A stretch of 64,000 nucleotides of DNA. Source: Geodermatophilus siccatus (GTDB lineage Bacteria; Actinomycetota; Actinomycetes; Mycobacteriales; Geodermatophilaceae). The stretch lies in NCBI RefSeq assembly GCF_900103785.1, contig NZ_FNHE01000005.1, positions 124,001-188,000 of the forward strand, in the 5' to 3' direction. Below are positions 1-9,050 of this stretch, in pieces. Below the pieces are notes generated by a model. It was not told the origin of the DNA, ran no database searches, and saw only the letters and a program-made list of their open reading frames with translations. Numbering within the stretch: the first letter of the stretch is position 1; every line of letters starts with the position of its first letter. Position numbers and translations under genes: made by a program.

Positions 1-338
1 CCCCCGCCCACGCCCACGACGGCGTCGGACCGGGTCAGCCCCAGCCGGCCCAACTCCTCCCACACGCCCGCGGCGACCGCGGCGGTCTTGGCCGCCTCCC
101 CGTCGGGGACGACGACGGCCTCCGCGGCCACCCCGGCGGTCTGCAGCGTCTCGACCAGCCCGCCGGCCAGCCCGGCCAGCGGGGGCGCGTGGACGACGGC
201 GGCGCGGGCGGTGCCGTCGAGCACGGTGCTGGTCAGGCTGCCCAGCTCGTGCCGGGCACCGGGCCCGATGACCACGTCGTAGGGCCGCTCGCCCGGGACC
301 GTGACCCGCCTGCGCGTCGCCCGTCCGCTCCCGCTCAC
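1..338 (-). CDS. aroB: 3-dehydroquinate synthase, N-terminal part (runs off the left edge)
   Basis: Second step of the shikimate pathway: converts DAHP to 3-dehydroquinate in the cytoplasm using NAD and a divalent metal. About 112 residues are visible. They read as the N-terminal nucleotide-binding half, with YDVVIGPGA near residue 20, a PDGEAAKT motif near 80 and a glycine-rich GVGGG at the cut edge, all typical of AroB. The start is GTG at 338, which overlaps the aroK stop as GTGA and suggests translational coupling. It is the last visible gene of aroC-aroK-aroB. The C-terminal metal-binding domain lies outside the window, so activity cannot be judged. Confidence 0.93.
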   Translation of the reverse strand, partial: MSGSGRATRRRVTVPGERPYDVVIGPGARHELGSLTSTVLDGTARAAVVHAPPLAGLAGGLVETLQTAGVAAEAVVVPDGEAAKTAAVAAGVWEELGRLGLTRSDAVVGVGG

Positions 339-895
339 GGTGTGGCCCGCACGGGGATCGCGGCCGCCACCTCGTCGACGACCTCACCGGGCGCGCGCCC
401 GCCGGTGGTCACCGTGACGGTGGCGACCTCGGCGTACAGCGGCGCCCGCGCGGCGAGCAGCGTGCGCAGCGCGGCCCGCGGGTTGAGGCCGAGCACCGGG
501 CGGGTGCGGCCCAGCCCCACCCGCTGGGCGGCCGAGGCCAGGTCGACGTCGAGCCAGACGACGGTGCCGCCGGCGCGGGTGTAGCCGGTCAGCCGCTCGC
601 GCGTGACCGCGCTGAGCACCGCACCGCCACCGAGGGCGAGGATCCCGTCGTGCTCCTCGAGCGCGACCGCGACGGCCTGCTCCTCCAGCGCTCGGAAGTG
701 CGCCTCGCCGAGGTCGATGAACAGGTCGGCGACCCGCTGGCCGGTGCCGGCCTCGACGTCGGCGTCGGTGTCGCGGAAGGCGATCCCGAACCGGTCGGCC
801 AGCGCGGTGCCGACCGTGGTCTTGCCCGACGACGGCGGCCCGACCAGGACCAGCAGCGGACGGCGTGCCCCGGCCGGTGGACCCCCGGTGCTCAT
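335..895 (-). CDS. aroK: shikimate kinase
   Basis: Phosphorylates shikimate to shikimate 3-phosphate with ATP; cytoplasmic. At 186 aa it is a normal length for the family. The Walker A loop GPPSSGKTT lies at residues 19-27 (Lys25). The DTDADVE stretch at 42-48 carries the substrate and magnesium aspartates. Other family features are FRALE with Arg68, a GGG substrate loop at 89-91 and lid arginine(s) in GRTRPVL around 130. ATG at 895 overlaps the aroC stop as ATGA, and its own stop overlaps aroB as GTGA, so the three shikimate genes are tightly coupled. Confidence 0.97.
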   Translation of the reverse strand: MSTGGPPAGARRPLLVLVGPPSSGKTTVGTALADRFGIAFRDTDADVEAGTGQRVADLFIDLGEAHFRALEEQAVAVALEEHDGILALGGGAVLSAVTRERLTGYTRAGGTVVWLDVDLASAAQRVGLGRTRPVLGLNPRAALRTLLAARAPLYAEVATVTVTTGGRAPGEVVDEVAAAIPVRATP

Positions 896-2085
896 CGGAT
901 CGTCAGCGCGTCGAGGTAGGCGCGCGCGTTCCGGCGGGTCTCGGTCAGGGAGTCGCCGCCGAACTTCTCCAGCGCGGCGTCGGCCAGCACCAGCGCCACC
1001 ATCGCCTCCATCACGACGGCGCCGCGGGGCACCGCGCAGGCGTCGCTGCGCTGGTTGATGGCCACGGCCGGCTCGCCGGTGGCGACGTCGACGGTGGCCA
1101 GTGCCCGCGGCACCGTCGAGATCGGCTTCATCGCGGCGCGCACCCGCAGCACCTCGCCGTTGGTCATGCCGCCCTCGATGCCGCCGGCGCGGTCCGACAG
1201 CCGCTGGATGCGGGCCTCGCCGTCGCCACCGGGGGCCAGCACGATCTCGTCGTGGGCCACCGAGCCGCGGCGGCGGGCGGTCTCCAAGCCGTCACCGACC
1301 TCGACGGCCTTGACCGACTGCACGCCCATGAGCGCGGCGGCCAGCCGCGAGTCCAGCCGGCGGTCCCAGTGCACGTGGCTGCCCAGGCCCGGCGGCAGGC
1401 CGTGCACGACCACCTCGACGACCCCGCCGAGGGTGTCGCCGTTCTTCCGGGCGTCGTCGACCTCGGCGACCATGAGCGCGCTGGTCGCAGGATCCGCGCA
1501 GCGCACCGGGTCCTCGTCGACGCGGGGGTTGTCGTGGGGACCGGGCACCACGCCGTCGGGGACGACGACCGGACCGATGCCGACCACGTGGCTGACCACC
1601 TCGACGTCGAGGGCCTGGCGCAGGAACGCCCGTGCGATCGCGCCGAGGGCGACCCGGGCCGCGGTCTCCCGCGCGCTGGCCCGCTCGAGCACCGGCCGGG
1701 CGTCGTCGAAGCCGTACTTCTGCATGCCGGCCAGGTCGGCGTGCCCCGGGCGGGGACGGGTGAGCGGCGCGTTGCGGGCCTGGCCGGCGAGCACCTCGGG
1801 GTCGACCGGGTCGGCGGACATGACCGTCTGCCACTTCGGCCACTCGGTGTTGCCCACCTGGACGGCGATCGGCCCGCCCAGCGTCAGCCCGTGCCGGATC
1901 CCGCCGGTCAGCGAGACGACGTCCTGCTCGAAGGACATCCGGGCGCCGCGGCCGTGGCCGAGGCGGCGGCGGGCGAGGTCGAGGTCCAGGTCCGGCGTCG
2001 TGACCCGGACGCCGGCGGGCAGGCCCTCGAGGATGGCGGTGAGCTGCTGGCCGTGCGACTCACCGGCGGTCAGCCAGCGCAACAT
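892..2085 (-). CDS. aroC: chorismate synthase
   Basis: Last shared step of aromatic amino-acid synthesis: anti-1,4 elimination of phosphate from EPSP to give chorismate, using reduced FMN. The 397 aa protein begins with the family signature [12 protein letters not shown] (GESHG at 8-12). It has a [11 protein letters not shown] region near residue 50 and a GRPGHADL-type segment around 110. The start is ATG at 2085. It opens the aroC-aroK-aroB run; the 130 bp upstream contain a hairpin repeat and then the end of the prepilin peptidase gene. Full length, nothing unusual. Confidence 0.97.
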   Translation of the reverse strand: MLRWLTAGESHGQQLTAILEGLPAGVRVTTPDLDLDLARRRLGHGRGARMSFEQDVVSLTGGIRHGLTLGGPIAVQVGNTEWPKWQTVMSADPVDPEVLAGQARNAPLTRPRPGHADLAGMQKYGFDDARPVLERASARETAARVALGAIARAFLRQALDVEVVSHVVGIGPVVVPDGVVPGPHDNPRVDEDPVRCADPATSALMVAEVDDARKNGDTLGGVVEVVVHGLPPGLGSHVHWDRRLDSRLAAALMGVQSVKAVEVGDGLETARRRGSVAHDEIVLAPGGDGEARIQRLSDRAGGIEGGMTNGEVLRVRAAMKPISTVPRALATVDVATGEPAVAINQRSDACAVPRGAVVMEAMVALVLADAALEKFGGDSLTETRRNARAYLDALTIR

Positions 2086-2137
2086 GACCGTGATTGTGCC
2101 AGTTGGAGGACCCCCTTCCTCCCCACCCTCCGAGGAG

Positions 2138-2192
2138 GGACCCCGTCCGCCTCACCGCTCGCAGGCTCGCCGGCTCGCCTCTGGACGGGGCC
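2138..2192. repeat. intergenic hairpin repeat, copy A
   Basis: A 55 bp imperfect palindrome between aroC and the prepilin peptidase gene. Its ends are GGACCCCGTCC and GGACGGGGCC, with core CCCCGTCC/GGACGGGG, around an inner CACCGCTCGCAGGCTCGC segment. The same design recurs at 55124-55175, 56072-56125 (opposite orientation) and 58905-58958. In each, the outer stem changes on both sides together. It may act as a terminator or be a small dispersed repeat; no T-tract is visible. Confidence 0.7.
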
Positions 2193-2215
2193 GCCCCGGA
2201 GAGGGGGCCGCCCGC

Positions 2216-2890
2216 TCAGGTGGGCAGGGCCGGACTCCCCAGCGCCAGGGCGAGTGCTGCGCCCACCAGCAGCGGCGGACCGAACGGCAGCGCGGTGCGC
2301 CAGCCGGCCCGCCCGGCGGCGACCAGGGTCACCGACGCCGCGGCGCCGGTGACCAGGCCGAGGAACACCCCGGCCAGCAGCGCACCCCAGCCGACCCAGC
2401 CCAGCACCAGGCCGAGCAGGCCCAGCAACTTGACGTCGCCGAAGCCGAGCCCCCGCGGGGAGAGGACGGCAGCGCAGGCGGCCAGCCCGAACGCGGCCGC
2501 GCCGGCCAGCACGGCGCGCAACAGCGCCGTCCAGGTGCCGAGCGCGACGGCGTCGACCACCAGTGCCGTGGCCACCGCCGCGTACGCCGGGACGGTCACC
2601 CGGTCCGGCAGCCGGTGCACGGCCAGGTCGACCTGCGCGAGCACCACCCCGGCTCCCCCGGCCCAGGCCAGCGCGACGGTGCCCGGCCGCACGCCGGCGG
2701 CCAGCAGCGCGCCGGCCAGCGCCAGCGCGACCAGGGCGACGGTCAGCGCGGTGCGCAGCGGCCCGGCCGGCGCCGTGTCGTCCCGCCGGGCCAGCCGGAC
2801 CGACACCCGCGCCAGCCACGGGCCCAGGGCCAGCCCGCCGGCGAGGGCCAGGGCGGCGATCGTGCCGAGCGGGAGGTCCGCGGCGGGCAC
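2216..2890 (-). CDS. A24-family prepilin peptidase, short form
   Basis: Predicted membrane aspartyl protease of the type IV prepilin peptidase family. About 224 aa, mostly hydrophobic with roughly six to seven membrane segments. The two catalytic aspartate motifs are visible: D in VDLAVHRLPD and the GFGDVK motif (GLGFGDVKLLG). The N-terminal CxxC methyltransferase domain of full-length PilD is absent, as in several actinobacterial homologues. I placed the start at GTG 2890, 5 nt after the aroE stop; a much longer reading upstream would run through aroE. No pilin gene is in the window, so the substrate is unknown. Its position beside aroE is shared with mycobacteria. Confidence 0.82.
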   Translation of the reverse strand: MPAADLPLGTIAALALAGGLALGPWLARVSVRLARRDDTAPAGPLRTALTVALVALALAGALLAAGVRPGTVALAWAGGAGVVLAQVDLAVHRLPDRVTVPAYAAVATALVVDAVALGTWTALLRAVLAGAAAFGLAACAAVLSPRGLGFGDVKLLGLLGLVLGWVGWGALLAGVFLGLVTGAAASVTLVAAGRAGWRTALPFGPPLLVGAALALALGSPALPT

Positions 2891-2895
2891 GCCGG

Positions 2896-3699
2896 TCAGC
2901 GGTGGCCGACGGCGGCGTCGAGCGCGCCGCGCATCGCCACGAGCGGCGCCGGCTGCCCGGTCATCAGCTCCACCTGGGCGGTGGCCTGCCAGAACAGCAC
3001 CTCGAGGCCGCCCACGACGGTGCCGCCGGCCTCGGTGACCGCGGTCGCCAGCGGCGTCGGCCAGGGGTCGTAGAGGACGTCGAGGACCGTCTGCTCCGCC
3101 GTCCAGGGCAGCCGCGCGACCGCCGGCTGGCCGCCGACCGGCACGGTGCTGACCACGACCTCGGCGTCGACGACGGCCGAGGCCAGCGAGACCACCGTCG
3201 TCGGGACGCCGAGGGTGTCGAGCACCCGCAGCAGGTCCCCGGCGCGGCCCGGCTCGCGGACGACGACGTCGACGTGCGTGGCGCCCAGCGAGGCCAGCGC
3301 CACCGCCGCGGCCGCCGCCGTCCCCCCTGCGCCGACGATCGCGGCGCGGTCGACCGAGGTGACCCCGGCCTGCTGCAGGGTGGTGCCGACGCCGAGGACG
3401 TCGGTGTTCTCCGCCCGCCAGCCCGCCTCGGTGCGCACCAGCGTGTTGGCCGCGTGCAGCAGGCGCGGCAGCGGCTCCACCACGTCGGCGACGTCGGCCG
3501 CGGCCTGCTTGCACGGCATCGTCACCGAGAAGCCGCGCCACTCCTCGCCGAGCCCGGCCAGCAGCACCGGCAGGTCCTCCGCGCCGACGTCCAGGGCGTC
3601 GTAGGTCCAGTCGTCGAGGCCCAGCGCCGCGTAGGCGGCCCGGTGCAGCAGCGGGGACAGCGAGTGCCCCACCGGGCGGCCGAGGACTGCCGCCCTCAC
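2896..3699 (-). CDS. aroE: shikimate dehydrogenase
   Basis: NADPH-dependent reduction of 3-dehydroshikimate to shikimate. 267 aa from GTG 3699, which overlaps the mltG stop as GTGA; an alternative GTG at 3723 would add eight residues. The N-terminal substrate domain has SLS at 13-15 and SVTMPCK ending at Lys64 (usual SVTxPxK, catalytic Lys). AANTL follows, then NTD with the catalytic Asp near 100. The nucleotide loop GAGGTA is at 123-128. The shorter start gives the typical MRAAVLG opening. It sits after mltG and before the prepilin peptidase in one probable operon. Confidence 0.95.
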   Translation of the reverse strand: MRAAVLGRPVGHSLSPLLHRAAYAALGLDDWTYDALDVGAEDLPVLLAGLGEEWRGFSVTMPCKQAAADVADVVEPLPRLLHAANTLVRTEAGWRAENTDVLGVGTTLQQAGVTSVDRAAIVGAGGTAAAAAVALASLGATHVDVVVREPGRAGDLLRVLDTLGVPTTVVSLASAVVDAEVVVSTVPVGGQPAVARLPWTAEQTVLDVLYDPWPTPLATAVTEAGGTVVGGLEVLFWQATAQVELMTGQPAPLVAMRGALDAAVGHR

Positions 3700-5333
3700 C
3701 CGCCCGGCTGCTCGCGCAGCCACTGCTGGAACAGCAGCACGTTCTGCTGGTGCTCCTCGGCGGTGCGCGCGAAGCGGGTCTCGCCGGTGTCTGGGTCGAT
3801 GACGACGAAGAAGCGCCAGTCGCCGGGGGCCGGGGCGAGCACCGCCTCGATGGCCTGCTCGCCGGGGTTGCCGATCGCGCCCGGCGGGAGCCCGGGGTGC
3901 ACGTAGGTGTTGTACGGCGAGGGGTTGGCGCGGTCCTCGGGGGTGGTGGTGATCCCGGACTTGCCGTTGGCGTAGTTCACCGTGGTGTCCAGCTGCAGTG
4001 GCATGCCGTCGGCGAGCCGGTTCTCCAGCACGCGGGCCACCATGGCCATGTCCTGGGGCGAGGCGGCCTCGGCCTGCACGATGCTGGCCTTGGTGAGCAC
4101 GGTCAGCCGGTCGGCCTCGGGCACCTGCAGCGCGTCGAGCGCCTGGTCGGTCCGGGTCACCATGCTGCGGAGCACGGCGGCGGGGGTGTCGTCGGGCTCG
4201 ACGTCGTAGGTGGCCGGGAACAGGAAGCCCTCGAGCACCCCGTTGGCGTAGGCCGGCAGTCCGATCGCGGCGGGGTCGGCGGCCACGGCCTGCAGCTCCG
4301 GCAGCGGCGTCCCGGTCTGCTCGGCCAGCAGGGTGAGGGTGGCGGCCACGGTGAGGCCCTCCCGCACGGTCACGCGGGTGACCTGGCGGGCCGCGGGGTC
4401 CAGCAGCAGGTCCAGGGCGGCCTGGCCGCTCATCTGGGAGCGCAGCGCGTAGACGCCGGGCTGGATGCCCGTGGCGGCCGGCTCGGTCTCGGCGGCGTCG
4501 ACGAAGGGGCCGGGCGAGGCGATGACGCCCTCGGCCACCAGGGTGCGGGCGATGTCGCTGAGGGTGTCGCCGGAGGAGACGCGCACCTCGACGGTGCCGC
4601 TGCCCTGCCCCGTGTAGTCCTCACCGCCCGGGTTGACCAGGCCGATCAGCGCCTTGCCGCCGTAGAAGATGCCGCCCACGAGGCCGGCGAGGACCAGCAG
4701 GGACAGGACGACGGCCAGCGGGCTGCGCCGACGGTGCGGGCGGCCGGAGCCACGACCGCCGCCGGGCGGCTCGTCGGCGTGGTACTCGCCGGAGTGGTAC
4801 TCGCCGGAGTGGTACTCGTCGGCGTGGTGCTCCCGCTCGGCGCGCCGGCCGCGGCGCCGGCGGCCGACGTCGTGGGTGCCGGAGGCGCCGAGCACCTCCA
4901 GCCCGCCGGTGGAGTCCGCGTCGTCCCACTCGGAGGGCTCGGCGGGGTGCACCGCGGTGTCGTCGGCGTCCGCGCCGGGGACGGCGGGGACGGCACCCAG
5001 CCCGACCGTGGCGTCGTCGGCGGCGCCGTCGGGACGGCGGGAGAGCCGGGACCAGGCGCCCGCGGGCATCGGGGGCAGGTCGGGCAGCGGCTCGGAGGGG
5101 TGCGGGGGCCGCGGGTACCGCTGGTCGCCGGCGTGTGCGACCGGGCCGGGCAGCGGGCCGGTGCTGCGGTCCTCGACCCGGCGGCGGCGCGGAGCGGGGC
5201 CGGCGTGGCGGCCCTCGTCCCCGACCGGCGGCCGGCTGGGCATCGATGCCAGCCAGGCCGACGCGGGCACGCCGCTCGGGGACTCGGGAGAGGCGTGCCG
5301 ACCCCGCCGCCCCAGCGGGGTCGGGTCGCTCAC
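3696..5333 (-). CDS. mltG: endolytic murein transglycosylase MltG (YceG-like)
   Basis: Cleaves nascent glycan strands and so limits peptidoglycan chain length. 545 aa from GTG 5333, overlapping the ruvX stop as GTGA. A long, probably cytoplasmic, disordered N-terminus (1-200) precedes one membrane segment at about 205-224. A LysM-like SGDTLSDIA region (around 253-262) and the YceG catalytic domain follow, with LEGFLFPATY at 367-376 and the conserved glutamate E422 in ASIVQAEA. The N-terminus carries a His/Glu/Tyr-rich tandem repeat at 169-188 (HSGEY units), encoded by 15-bp DNA repeats near 4780-4833. The catalytic half is ordinary; the long N-terminal arm is unusual compared with E. coli. 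Confidence 0.93.
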   Translation of the reverse strand: MSDPTPLGRRGRHASPESPSGVPASAWLASMPSRPPVGDEGRHAGPAPRRRRVEDRSTGPLPGPVAHAGDQRYPRPPHPSEPLPDLPPMPAGAWSRLSRRPDGAADDATVGLGAVPAVPGADADDTAVHPAEPSEWDDADSTGGLEVLGASGTHDVGRRRRGRRAEREHHADEYHSGEYHSGEYHADEPPGGGRGSGRPHRRRSPLAVVLSLLVLAGLVGGIFYGGKALIGLVNPGGEDYTGQGSGTVEVRVSSGDTLSDIARTLVAEGVIASPGPFVDAAETEPAATGIQPGVYALRSQMSGQAALDLLLDPAARQVTRVTVREGLTVAATLTLLAEQTGTPLPELQAVAADPAAIGLPAYANGVLEGFLFPATYDVEPDDTPAAVLRSMVTRTDQALDALQVPEADRLTVLTKASIVQAEAASPQDMAMVARVLENRLADGMPLQLDTTVNYANGKSGITTTPEDRANPSPYNTYVHPGLPPGAIGNPGEQAIEAVLAPAPGDWRFFVVIDPDTGETRFARTAEEHQQNVLLFQQWLREQPGG

Positions 5334-6007
5334 GAGCGCTCCCGCTGCGCGTCCAGATAGGCCTGGAGGATGACCACGGCCGCGGCCTGGTCGATCACCG
5401 GACGCTGGCGACGGCTGTCGAGACCGTTCGCCCGGAGGGAGCTGGCTGCGGTCACGGTGGAGAGCCTTTCGTCGACGAGGTGCACGGGCACGGAGCCGAT
5501 GCGCCCGGCGAGTGCCCGAGAGTAGGCACGCGCCTCCTTCGCCGACGCGCCCGACGCACCCGAGAGGTGCCTCGGCTCCCCCACGATCACCTCTGTCACC
5601 TCGTGTTCCGCGACGAGCGCGGCGATGCGGTCGAGGTCGGACTCGTCCCGCGCCCGCTGCACCGTCTCCAGCGGGCTGGCCAGCGTGCCGGTGGGGTCGG
5701 AGATCGCCACGCCGACGCGCACGCTGCCGACGTCGATGCCCAGCCGGCGGCCCTGCCGCCGCGGCCGCGGCGGGATGGGCAGGCCGCCGGGCAGCCCACC
5801 GGAGAGGTCGATCTGCGCGGTCTCGTGCCGCACCGGCGGGAAGCCGGCGCGCAGGTCGATCTGCTCGGTCGCGTGGTGCACCGGCTCCTGCGGCCGGGCG
5901 GGCGGGGTGGCGCGCGGCCGCGACGGGGGGACGGCGGGCCGCCCCTGCATCGGGCGCTCGCCCGCCGGACCGGTCTGGTCGGGGTGCTGACTGGGCACTC
6001 CGCTCAC
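5330..6007 (-). CDS. ruvX: YqgF/RuvX family nuclease (putative pre-16S rRNA nuclease / Holliday junction resolvase)
   Basis: RNase H-fold protein between alaS and mltG, its usual actinobacterial place. 225 aa from GTG 6007, overlapping the alaS stop as GTGA. The conserved domain starts near residue 88: GIDVGSVRVGVAISD with Asp92, VGEPRHLSG near 142-150, VDERLST at 178-184 and IDQAAA with Asp206. The first 87 residues are Pro/Arg-rich and carry two copies of a QIDL motif (49-52 and 65-68). This extension is absent from the 140-150 aa family core, so an internal start cannot be excluded. E. coli YqgF is linked to 16S rRNA 5' maturation; the role here is by family. Confidence 0.9.
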   Translation of the reverse strand: MSGVPSQHPDQTGPAGERPMQGRPAVPPSRPRATPPARPQEPVHHATEQIDLRAGFPPVRHETAQIDLSGGLPGGLPIPPRPRRQGRRLGIDVGSVRVGVAISDPTGTLASPLETVQRARDESDLDRIAALVAEHEVTEVIVGEPRHLSGASGASAKEARAYSRALAGRIGSVPVHLVDERLSTVTAASSLRANGLDSRRQRPVIDQAAAVVILQAYLDAQRERS

Positions 6008-8709
6008 CTCCCTGCGGCGGTCGCGACCGCCTGTTCGCCGGCCTGCAGGGCCGCTGGGATGCCCGCGGGGTCGGTACCGCCCCCCTGGGCCACGTCTGGC
6101 TTGCCCCCGCCACGTCCGCCGACCGGGGCGGCGGCCGCGCGCAGCACGTCGCTGGCGCTGAGCCCGCGCTCCTGAGCGGCCGGGTTGAGGGCCGCCACGA
6201 GAGCCACCTTGCCCCCCGACTCGGACGCGAGCAAGACCACCGCCGGACGGTCGGCGGGCAGCCGACCCCGGACGTCGAGGGCCAGTGTGCGCAGGTCGCC
6301 GCCGCCCAGTCCGCCCGGCGCGCCGGTGACCACGGACACGCCACCCACGTCGCGCGCGCCGGCCGCCAGCTCGCCGGCCGCGGCCAGGGTCTGCTGCGCG
6401 CGCAGCTCGGCGAGCTCCTTGTCCACGTCGCGCAGCCGGGCGAGCATGCCGCTGACCCGCTCCAGGACGGTGTCGCTCGGCGTCTTGAGCAGCTCGCCGA
6501 GCTGGCGCACGAGGTCGCGCTCGCGGGCCAGGTAGCGGAAGCCCTCCAGGCCGACGACGGCCTCCACGCGGCGGGAGCCGGAGCCGACCGACGACTCGCC
6601 GGTCAGCGCCAGCGTGCCGATCTGGGCGCTGCCCTGCACGTGGGTGCCACCGCACAGCTCCCGCGACCACGGGCCGCCGATCTCCACGACGCGGACCTGC
6701 TCGCCGTAGGTCTCGCCGAACAGCGCCAGCGCGCCGATGGCCTGGGCCTCGGGCAGCGTCATGTAGCTGGCCCTCACCCGGTGGTCGGCCCGGACGGCGG
6801 CGTTGGCGACGTCCTCGATGTCGTGCCGCTGCTGCGCCGACAACGCGCCCTGCCAGGCGAAGTCCAGCCGCAGGTAGCCCGGGCGGTTGTAGGAGCCCGA
6901 CTGCAGCGCCTGCGGGCCGAGCACCTGGCGCAGCGCGGCGTGCACCACGTGGGTGCCCGAGTGCGCCTGGCAGGCCGACAGCCGCCACTCGCGGTCGACC
7001 TCGGCGGTCAGCTCGGCGCCCTCCCGGAGCTCGCCCTCGAGCACCCGCACCTGGTGGGCGACCAGGCCCTTGACCGGGCGCTGCACGTCGAGCACCTCGG
7101 CGCGACCGCCGTCCCAGGTCAGGCTGCCTGCGTCGGCGACCTGGCCGCCGGACTCGGCGTAGAACGGCGTGCGGTCGAGCACCACGCGGGTGATCTCGCC
7201 CGGACCCGCGGGGGTGCTCGGCGCGTCCTCCTCGGCGGCGAGCTCGGCGACCAGGCCCAGCACGCGGGAGTCGGTGCGCAGCGTCTCGTAGGCCCGCCAG
7301 TCGGTGGGGCCGTGCTCGGCCAGCAGCCGGCGGTAGGCGAGGACGTCGACCGAGCCGGTCTTCTTGGCGCGGGCGTCGGCGCGGGCCCGGTCGCGCTGCT
7401 GCTGCATGAGCGCGCGGAACCCCGCCTCGTCGACGGTCACGCCCTGCTCGGCGGCCATCTCGAGGGTGACGTCGATCGGGAACCCGTAGGTGTCGTGCAG
7501 GGAGAAGGCCTGCTCTCCGGAGAGGGCCGGCGCCCCCACGGCCTTGGCCTCGCGGACGGCGGTGTCGAACAGCGCCGTCCCGGAGGCCAGCGTGCGGCGG
7601 AACGCCTCCTCCTCGGCGTAGGCGACGGCGGCGATGCGGGCGAAGTCGGCCTCGAGCTCGGGATAGCTGGCCTTCATGGCGTCCCTCGACACCGGCAGCA
7701 GCTCGGGCAGGGTGGCCTCGTCGACGCCGAGCAGCTTCATCGAGCGGACCGCGCGGCGCAGCAGCCGGCGCAGGATGTAGCCGCGGCCCTCGTTGCCGGG
7801 GGTGACGCCGTCGCCGATGAGCATCAGGCTGCTGCGCACGTGGTCGGCCACGACCCGCAGCCGGACGTCGTCGTCGTGGCCTTCCCGCCCACCCGCGCCG
7901 TAGCGCACCCCGGCGATCTCGGCGGCCCGGTGCAGCACCGGGGCGACCTCGTCGATCTCGTAGAGGTTGTCGACGCCCTGCAGCAGGTAGGCCACCCGCT
8001 CCAGGCCCATGCCGGTGTCGATGTTCTTCTTCGGCAGCTCGCCGACGATCCGGAAGTCCTCCTTGCTCCGGACGTCGGTGAGCTCGTACTGCATGAAGAC
8101 GAGGTTCCAGATCTCCAGGAACCGGTCGCCGGCCGTGTCGACCAGCGGGCCGCCGTCAGGGCCGAACTGCGGGCCCCGGTCGAAGTAGATCTCGCTGCAC
8201 GGGCCGCCCGGGCCGGGCTGGCCGGTGTGCCAGTAGTTGTCCTTCTTGCCCAGCCGCTGGATCCGCTCGACCGGCAGACCCGCGATGCGGTGCCACGCCT
8301 CGGCGGCCTCGTCGTCGTCCAGGTAGACGGTGACCCAGATCCGCTCCGGGTCGAAGCCGAGCCCGCCGTCGTCCACCGAGCCGGTGACGAGGTCCCAGGC
8401 GTGCTGGATCGCCCCCTCCTTGAAGTAGTCACCGAAGGAGAAGTTGCCGTTCATCTGGAAGAACGTGCCGTGGCGGGTGGTCTTGCCCACCTCCTCGATG
8501 TCGAGGGTGCGCACGCACTTCTGCACGCTGGTCGCCCGCGGGTAGGGCGCCGGCTCCCGGCCGGTCAGGTACGGGATGAACGGCACCATGCCGGCCACGG
8601 TGAACAGCAGGGACGGGTCCGGGGAGACCAGCGAGGCACTGGGGACGACGGTGTGCCCGCGGCTGGCGAAGTGCTCCAGGAAACGGCGGCGGATCTCGGC
8701 GGTCTGCAT
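6004..8709 (-). CDS. alaS: alanyl-tRNA synthetase
   Basis: Charges tRNA-Ala. The 901 aa protein has the complete AlaRS layout. A class II catalytic domain comes first (MQTAEIRRRFLEHF opening, TSVQKCVR and the FQMNGNFSFGDYF region). Next are the tRNA recognition domain, the editing domain with zinc-site motifs HSGTHVVH and CGGTHV, and a C-terminal coiled-coil/C-Ala region that is Gly/Ala-rich at its end. ATG at 8709. The stop overlaps ruvX as GTGA. The two small membrane protein genes upstream accompany alaS in many actinobacteria. Confidence 0.98.
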   Translation of the reverse strand: MQTAEIRRRFLEHFASRGHTVVPSASLVSPDPSLLFTVAGMVPFIPYLTGREPAPYPRATSVQKCVRTLDIEEVGKTTRHGTFFQMNGNFSFGDYFKEGAIQHAWDLVTGSVDDGGLGFDPERIWVTVYLDDDEAAEAWHRIAGLPVERIQRLGKKDNYWHTGQPGPGGPCSEIYFDRGPQFGPDGGPLVDTAGDRFLEIWNLVFMQYELTDVRSKEDFRIVGELPKKNIDTGMGLERVAYLLQGVDNLYEIDEVAPVLHRAAEIAGVRYGAGGREGHDDDVRLRVVADHVRSSLMLIGDGVTPGNEGRGYILRRLLRRAVRSMKLLGVDEATLPELLPVSRDAMKASYPELEADFARIAAVAYAEEEAFRRTLASGTALFDTAVREAKAVGAPALSGEQAFSLHDTYGFPIDVTLEMAAEQGVTVDEAGFRALMQQQRDRARADARAKKTGSVDVLAYRRLLAEHGPTDWRAYETLRTDSRVLGLVAELAAEEDAPSTPAGPGEITRVVLDRTPFYAESGGQVADAGSLTWDGGRAEVLDVQRPVKGLVAHQVRVLEGELREGAELTAEVDREWRLSACQAHSGTHVVHAALRQVLGPQALQSGSYNRPGYLRLDFAWQGALSAQQRHDIEDVANAAVRADHRVRASYMTLPEAQAIGALALFGETYGEQVRVVEIGGPWSRELCGGTHVQGSAQIGTLALTGESSVGSGSRRVEAVVGLEGFRYLARERDLVRQLGELLKTPSDTVLERVSGMLARLRDVDKELAELRAQQTLAAAGELAAGARDVGGVSVVTGAPGGLGGGDLRTLALDVRGRLPADRPAVVLLASESGGKVALVAALNPAAQERGLSASDVLRAAAAPVGGRGGGKPDVAQGGGTDPAGIPAALQAGEQAVATAAGR

Positions 8710-8771
8710 GTCCTACTCGGTCTGGGAGGCGCGGTCGGCCGGGGTGCGGCCTCCCGCGGGGAGGAGGGAGC

Positions 8772-9050
8772 TCAGCGGTCGGTGGCGTGCCGGCCGGGCA
8801 GCTGGGCCGGACCGGCCTCGGGCAGCGGCGCGTCCAGGCCGGTGCCGGCCCGCAGCTCGTGCTCCCGCTCGGCCATCGCCGCGCGCACGTCGGCACCGAA
8901 GTCGCCGATGGCGTCGGCCAGGTCGCGCAGGCCCTCGGCCACCGAGGCGCCGATGCCGGCCGGCGTCATCCGCTCGGCCGCGCGGGAGACCTTGCGGACG
9001 ACGAGGGCGCCGATGGTGATGCCCATGGCGAGCCAGAACAGCCGGCGCAT
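8772..9050 (-). CDS. small membrane protein, DUF6167-like
   Basis: 92 aa protein of unknown function. One hydrophobic segment (about residues 2-19, starting RRLFWLAMG) is followed by a charged helical stretch with ERMTPAGIGASV and RDLADAIGDF. This matches the small actinobacterial family found next to alaS that I know as DUF6167. ATG at 9050 shares a base with the stop of the preceding DUF948 gene (TGATG), so the two are coupled. No catalytic residues are apparent. Confidence 0.8.
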   Translation of the reverse strand: MRRLFWLAMGITIGALVVRKVSRAAERMTPAGIGASVAEGLRDLADAIGDFGADVRAAMAEREHELRAGTGLDAPLPEAGPAQLPGRHATDR

